From positions 62,001 through 126,000 of the forward strand of contig JADKHI010000002.1 in NCBI GenBank assembly GCA_016721825.1: DNA of 64,000 nucleotides, given 5' to 3'. The notes beneath the pieces were generated by a model, which did not search any database, was not told the origin of the DNA, and saw only the letters and a list, made by a program, of their open reading frames with translations. This DNA comes from Flavobacteriales bacterium (GTDB taxonomy: Bacteria > Bacteroidota > Bacteroidia > Flavobacteriales_F > PHOS-HE28). Position numbers and translations under genes: made by a program. Positions 59,812 to 64,000 of this stretch are shown here, piece by piece (positions within the stretch are counted from its first letter, which is position 1; every line of letters starts with the position of its first letter).

Positions 59812-62418
59812 TCAGCGAACGAACTGCGTGCTCTCCGAACGGCTTCCGCTGGAGATGCGCAACACGTAAGTGCCGTGCGCCAAGTTGGACAGCTGGAGCG
59901 GTGTGCGACCGGCCTGACCGCTGGTTCCGCTGAAGACCACACGTCCCAAAGGGTCGATCACCTCGAAGGAAGCTCCAGAGGCGAAGCCATGCACCGCGAT
60001 CAGTTCCTCCGTACCGTACAACACGGTAAGTGGGCGTGTCCCGGAAGCGTTGAATTCCACAGGGACCAGATCGCTCCATGTGGTGGTGCCATCCAGGTCG
60101 ATCTGACCGAGGCGGTAGTAGCTGAGCCCTGGTAGTGGTGAGCGGTCCAGGTCCTGGTACTCGATCATGCTGGCGCTGTTGCCTGCTCCGGACCGCGACA
60201 CGACGGGTTGGAAGTTGAAGCCGTCCACGCTGCGCTCCACGATGAAGCGGTCGTTGTTCAGCTCGGTCGCAGTGGCCCATTCCAAGTTCACCACATCGCC
60301 ATGCGGAACAGCGGTGAAATACATCAACTCGATGGGGAGTGGATTCTGCGCGCTGACCGAGGCCAGGGTCCACGGGCTGAACGCGGTCTGCGAGGCACTG
60401 CTGATCACGGTGCCGGCCAGCAATGTGCCCGTGGTGCCCCCGTTCCCGCGATCGCGCCATACGGCTCCATCGTAGCGGGCCACCCGCAGGTCGGCCATCA
60501 GGGTAACGCCACAGCTCGTGGCCGCATCCCAGCTCAGGGTCACGAAGGCGTTCGGTGTACCGTTGCTCCGGTCGATCTGCCAGTACTCGCAGTCGCTGAT
60601 GTGGTCTAACGTGGCGTCAAGCGTACCGGGGAAAAGGCCGAGCACCCAAGCGGTGGCGGGGGCGGGGGTCAGGAAATACTCGGCCGTGTAGGCATCCGTT
60701 GCCAAGCCCGTAATGGTGGTCAGCGAAGCCGGGCGGTAGTAGGTGCTCTTACCTACGGGGAAGGTGAAGTCCGCCGTACCGAACTTCTGCACGGGGCCGC
60801 TCACAAAGCTGGCGTTGGTGGCGTTCGTGGCCGTGGCCGCCGCTGCAAGGCTCATCAGGTTCGTTGCGGTGCTGAACACGCGACGGTTGAGCAGGTCCAG
60901 GTTGGTATTTATTAGTACAGGAGCATTCAAGCTTAAATCGCTCCCGGACTTACTCACACGTAATGTGCTGAAGACCTCTTGGAAGCCGTTCGTCTGAATA
61001 GATTGAGCAGAAGCCCCTGTAAAAAGCACCAAACTGTTAGTCTCTAAGAAGGCGTTCGCTCCGGAGGTGGCATCCAGGCTTCGGAAGTGTCCGGAAAGAC
61101 TGATGCCTCCATTGGTAAGGTCGAGGCGGCCGCCGTCTGCTATTGTGAGGTTGCCGTAGACTTGAACACTATTCGCCGCCGACAGATTCCGGAAACGCGC
61201 ATTCGCAGCCCCAGCAGCGCTACCTGTCAATGTCAATGTGGCCGTGGTGAACGTCCCACTATTGACAGTCAATCCCATGATCAAGCCCGCAGCGGTCCGC
61301 TTAATGGTAGTCGAATCCGACACGATCAATTGCTTGTTGCTATTGATAGAGAGTTGAGGAACGGTAGCGCTGTTACTTTCAATCTTCAGCTTATTACATA
61401 CAGCAGGTGCTGATAGAGGGTTATGGACGGAATTGTCAACCACACAATCCAGAAGTCGTGTCTGGTTGATCACCACGTTGCTGGCGGCTGTGGGCACCTC
61501 AGCGTCGTCCCAGTTGCGGCAATCGAACCAATCGGTGTTCTTCGCGCCGGTCCAAAGGCCGTTGCTGAAGGTCCCATATGGGCCAGGGAACATTACACCG
61601 GTATAATTAGTGTAATCAGGTCCGACCACGTTGCTATTGTATTGAGCGCAATTGCCGATAACAGCTGTGGTGCTCCACCGTGCGGGATCTCCAATGTCAA
61701 TAAGCCAAGCCCTTTGGGTCCGGGCTGTGAAGGGAACAGTCGGGAAGTCCCCCATGTACTTCGTGAAGTAGGTGGTGGAGGTGGGCTCCATGCTGAAACA
61801 TGGCATACCTGGAGGCAAGCCAGATTGTCCGGTACTGTTTGCAAAGGAGGTCCATGCCCCGTTCGTTGTGAATCCGAAAAGAATCCTTCCTCCGGTGTAT
61901 GTCGCATTGTATCCCGGAGTGGCTGGTACCGGATCGCTCCAAGTTCCTCCTTGCATGAAGAAGACCTGATCTCCCGAGGTACTATTAATATTGAAAATCT
62001 TACCAGCCATTCCCGTTAAAGCCACTACAGTCCAGCCACCACCAATGATTGTTGGAACCCCAGAGTTGAGTGCCTGGATGGTGATCGGTGTCCCGGCAGG
62101 AATGATGGCTCCTGTGCGAATCATTCGGAAGGCACCTTCTGTGTCTCCCCATTGCCCAGCATTTGCATACTCGTATCCACAATCTGTAAAGTCGATCGTG
62201 GTATTCACAGTTATGTCCTTGAAGCAGAAGAAGCTGATTAGGTCAGTGGCAACGTTCGCAGGCAAGGCAGGCATGCATGCATAATTGTTCGCATTCACCC
62301 CTACTATGGCAAGATCGCCAGGAAGTAAGACCGTTGGAGGTTGCCCCAACGACGTACCCGCACCGATCACCGCGAAGGCGACCGCTGGGATAAGCTTACG
62401 GAGGAGGTGGCGGAGCAT
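59812..62418 (-). CDS. Large secreted T9SS protein with mosaic base composition
   Basis: An 868-residue protein with a signal peptide (AVAFAVIGAGTSLGQ). The N-terminal 270 residues form one domain of unknown type, followed by a beta-helix-like or filament region (residues about 290-500) and a C-terminal part (LPIELMYFTAVPHGDVVNLE, FIVERSVDGFNF, YYRLGQIDLDG) shared with the neighbouring gene. A type A sorting domain ends it (VIDPLGRVVFSG, GTYVLRISSG). Roughly 60900-62300 is much richer in A and T than the rest of the gene and window, suggesting exchange of the exposed part. Confidence 0.75.
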   Translation of the reverse strand: MLRHLLRKLIPAVAFAVIGAGTSLGQPPTVLLPGDLAIVGVNANNYACMPALPANVATDLISFFCFKDITVNTTIDFTDCGYEYANAGQWGDTEGAFRMIRTGAIIPAGTPITIQALNSGVPTIIGGGWTVVALTGMAGKIFNINSTSGDQVFFMQGGTWSDPVPATPGYNATYTGGRILFGFTTNGAWTSFANSTGQSGLPPGMPCFSMEPTSTTYFTKYMGDFPTVPFTARTQRAWLIDIGDPARWSTTAVIGNCAQYNSNVVGPDYTNYTGVMFPGPYGTFSNGLWTGAKNTDWFDCRNWDDAEVPTAASNVVINQTRLLDCVVDNSVHNPLSAPAVCNKLKIESNSATVPQLSINSNKQLIVSDSTTIKRTAAGLIMGLTVNSGTFTTATLTLTGSAAGAANARFRNLSAANSVQVYGNLTIADGGRLDLTNGGISLSGHFRSLDATSGANAFLETNSLVLFTGASAQSIQTNGFQEVFSTLRVSKSGSDLSLNAPVLINTNLDLLNRRVFSTATNLMSLAAAATATNATNASFVSGPVQKFGTADFTFPVGKSTYYRPASLTTITGLATDAYTAEYFLTPAPATAWVLGLFPGTLDATLDHISDCEYWQIDRSNGTPNAFVTLSWDAATSCGVTLMADLRVARYDGAVWRDRGNGGTTGTLLAGTVISSASQTAFSPWTLASVSAQNPLPIELMYFTAVPHGDVVNLEWATATELNNDRFIVERSVDGFNFQPVVSRSGAGNSASMIEYQDLDRSPLPGLSYYRLGQIDLDGTTTWSDLVPVEFNASGTRPLTVLYGTEELIAVHGFASGASFEVIDPLGRVVFSGTSGQAGRTPLQLSNLAHGTYVLRISSGSRSESTQFVR

Positions 62419-62535
62419 GGGTGTACAATGCCGTATCGGTCCGACGCAAAGATCGTCAGATCAGGCGGTTATCTGTTGATCCAACGTTAAATCTACCACG
62501 CTTTTTTCCACCGCCGACACTGACCGGGCGAACGC

Positions 62536-64000
62536 TCAATGGACCACTTGGATCCACGCCCCGTTCAAGCCCACCACCAAGCGGTAGAGGGCCGGGCTCG
62601 GCCCCGCTGTTCGTAACAAGTGGACCCCGTCACCGGGTAGGGGCCAAGTGCCGATCGAACGCCCCTGCGCTTCCAACCGTCCAGAAGCATCGGTCAGGCT
62701 CCAAGGAACGTCCAGGAGTCCGGTAAAGCTGATCACCTCCTGCGGACCACCAAGCACCAGCGCACTAGCAATCCTGCGGTTCACGGAGACCAAGCGGCTC
62801 AAGTGGTCCGTGCCGTCCAGGTCGGTCTGGCGCAGCCGGTAGAAGAGGCTGCCGTCCGGTGGGCCGATGTCGTCGTGGATGTAGTACTGCGCGGTCTGTG
62901 TTGTCCCTGCGCCGTTCACCGTGGCCAGCGGCACGAAGCGTTCACCGTCCAGGCTCCGTTCCACCGTGAAGTAGGCGCAGTTCAGTTCCGAAGCCGTGGT
63001 CCAGTTCAAGCGCACTCGGTCCCGCTGGTCCTCTGCCGTGAATGTGAGCAGCTCCACTGGCAATGTGATGCACTGGATGGTGGAGATGTAGAGGGCGTTC
63101 ACCGCGTTGTTCGGGGCGCCGGGGGTCTCATTGCCAGCGATCAGGGCCGAGGTGAAATTGGCCACAAGGCGGTAGTTGCCCGTGTTGAAGAAGATCACGC
63201 GCCCCAAGTGGTCCAGCGTGCTGACCCGGAGGTTGTCGATGCCCCCGTTGTTCATGTTCTGAAGGCCAGGCCCATAGCTGACCCCATGGAAGTAGCGCCC
63301 GTTCGGGTCGCGCGTTTGCGCCGCATCGCCTTGGTCGCGGTAGGCCATGTTGATCCAGTTGCCGATGCCGTACACACACGTGGGGTACTGGCTGGTGAGC
63401 AGGCCGTTCGGACTCGTGGAACAGGCTTCCAGCAGGGGGCTGTTCGCCGGAAGCACATAGATCTTGTCGTTCGGCGAAAGGTCGCTCGGATCGTCCGGTG
63501 GTACGGTGGGGTTGAGGTCGGCCTGGTTGTAGATCAGGATCAGGGAGCCCACAGGGACCACGGACCATTGGGGATCATTGGTGAAGCGGAAGTGTCCCTG
63601 GCTGACGCCACTGCCGCTCATGCTGGTACCGAAGCCGTTGTTCGCCACGCCGTTGTTGTCGTCGACCTTGATGCCTCGGATGTCGATGGTGGTACAGGGT
63701 GTGCCGACGGCCAGCAGTTCGATGTATTCCTTGTTGCCGCTGGCGCCGTTACTCATTTCATTCACCACAAGGCCGGTGCCCGGGGGCGTGTACGGAACAG
63801 TAAGCTCCACGTCGTCAATGGCGATGCTGGGGTCGGTACCGCTGCCGTCATCATCATTCACCCACCGGAACCCGAGGCGCACGTTGGGGTTGTTGTTGGC
63901 CGAAGCGGGCAGGGCTACGGTGAAGTTGGTCCAGGTGCCTTGTGCGGCGCAGGCCCCGACCGGCGTCTTTGGCATGTCGCTCAGGGTGGACCACGCCAGG
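62536..64000 (-). CDS. Secreted surface protein, C-terminal part (truncated by window end)
   Basis: At least 487 residues; the frame is open to the right edge, so the N-terminus is missing. The visible part begins with a jelly-roll-like domain (FRWVNDDDGSGTDPSIAIDD), continues with a lamin-tail-like domain (VVNEMSNGASGNKEYIELLA, followed by FTNDPQWSVVPVGSLILIYN), then the same C-terminal module as its neighbour (LPVELLTFTAEDQRDRVRLN, YFTVERSLDGERFV, FYRLRQTDLDGTDHLSRLV). A short sorting-domain-like end follows. Export by the type IX system is likely; ligand unknown. Confidence 0.75.
   Translation of the reverse strand, partial: LAWSTLSDMPKTPVGACAAQGTWTNFTVALPASANNNPNVRLGFRWVNDDDGSGTDPSIAIDDVELTVPYTPPGTGLVVNEMSNGASGNKEYIELLAVGTPCTTIDIRGIKVDDNNGVANNGFGTSMSGSGVSQGHFRFTNDPQWSVVPVGSLILIYNQADLNPTVPPDDPSDLSPNDKIYVLPANSPLLEACSTSPNGLLTSQYPTCVYGIGNWINMAYRDQGDAAQTRDPNGRYFHGVSYGPGLQNMNNGGIDNLRVSTLDHLGRVIFFNTGNYRLVANFTSALIAGNETPGAPNNAVNALYISTIQCITLPVELLTFTAEDQRDRVRLNWTTASELNCAYFTVERSLDGERFVPLATVNGAGTTQTAQYYIHDDIGPPDGSLFYRLRQTDLDGTDHLSRLVSVNRRIASALVLGGPQEVISFTGLLDVPWSLTDASGRLEAQGRSIGTWPLPGDGVHLLRTAGPSPALYRLVVGLNGAWIQVVH

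Noticed and set aside
1..64000. CRISPR array, prophage, or toxin-antitoxin pair
   Set aside because: No regularly spaced repeats, cas genes, phage structural genes or recognisable toxin-antitoxin pairs were seen; DUF551 alone is not evidence of a phage.

Overview
The window reads as chromosomal DNA of a GC-rich member of the Bacteroidota, most likely a Flavobacteriales relative. Grounds: several secreted proteins carry type IX secretion (T9SS) C-terminal sorting domains (types A and B); -7 promoter elements of the Bacteroidota form TAnnTTTG/TAnnTTCG stand before most genes while Shine-Dalgarno sequences do not; rpmB-rpmG is followed by the Bacteroidota-specific DUF4295 gene; and two bacillithiol genes (bshA, bshC) are present. 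Most of the sequence is housekeeping. There are no transposases, integrases, phage genes, rRNA genes or CRISPR arrays.

Layout. 1-9.3 kb: end of ispH, a T9SS type B surface protein, rpsA, pyrR-pyrB, a STAS protein, a small T9SS protein, RNase Z, a LuxR-type response regulator and an N-acetylglucosamine kinase-like protein. 9.2-20 kb: membrane patatin, ftcD and hutI (histidine degradation), a CPBP protease, bshA, small membrane proteins, a CoA-transferase, then a 127-bp-period direct repeat. 19.9-21 kb: tRNA-Leu(GAG) and tRNA-Lys(TTT) with two tiny ORFs between them. 21-33 kb: acetyltransferase-like protein, aroK, a phosphoribosyltransferase, yaaA, a hydrolase, an FKBP lipoprotein, malate synthase, an AlkB-like monooxygenase and an M16 peptidase pair. 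32.5-39.7 kb: divergent oxyR/katG, miaE, cinA, rpmB-rpmG-DUF4295, ftsY. 39.7-46.6 kb: a tightly packed leftward cluster (TonB-dependent receptor, TPR-PP2C phosphatase, SiaB-like kinase, SiaC-like protein with a Thr68 equivalent, membrane PP2C phosphatase). 46.8-64 kb: rimO, a propeller histidine kinase with its regulator, a haem-binding protein, a papain-like protease, a PNGase F-type secreted protein, bshC and two more large secreted proteins.

The most interesting system is the 39.7-46.6 kb cluster. It resembles the SiaABC partner switch of Pseudomonas, but has two phosphatases, no diguanylate cyclase, and a TonB-dependent receptor 2 bases upstream. Two of its genes are broken as written: the receptor by a TAG codon and a frameshift at a five-base homopolymer, the membrane phosphatase by a frameshift exactly at a (ATGC)4.5 repeat. 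Whether these are real (decay, phase variation) or assembly errors decides how to read the operon; a similar homopolymer frameshift in the papain-like protease at 53.48 kb favours error for at least some of them.

A second window-wide signal is that the -7 element often lies only 3-8 bases before the start codon, which predicts leaderless or nearly leaderless mRNAs for many genes. All functions are inferred from reading the translations; no database search was run.
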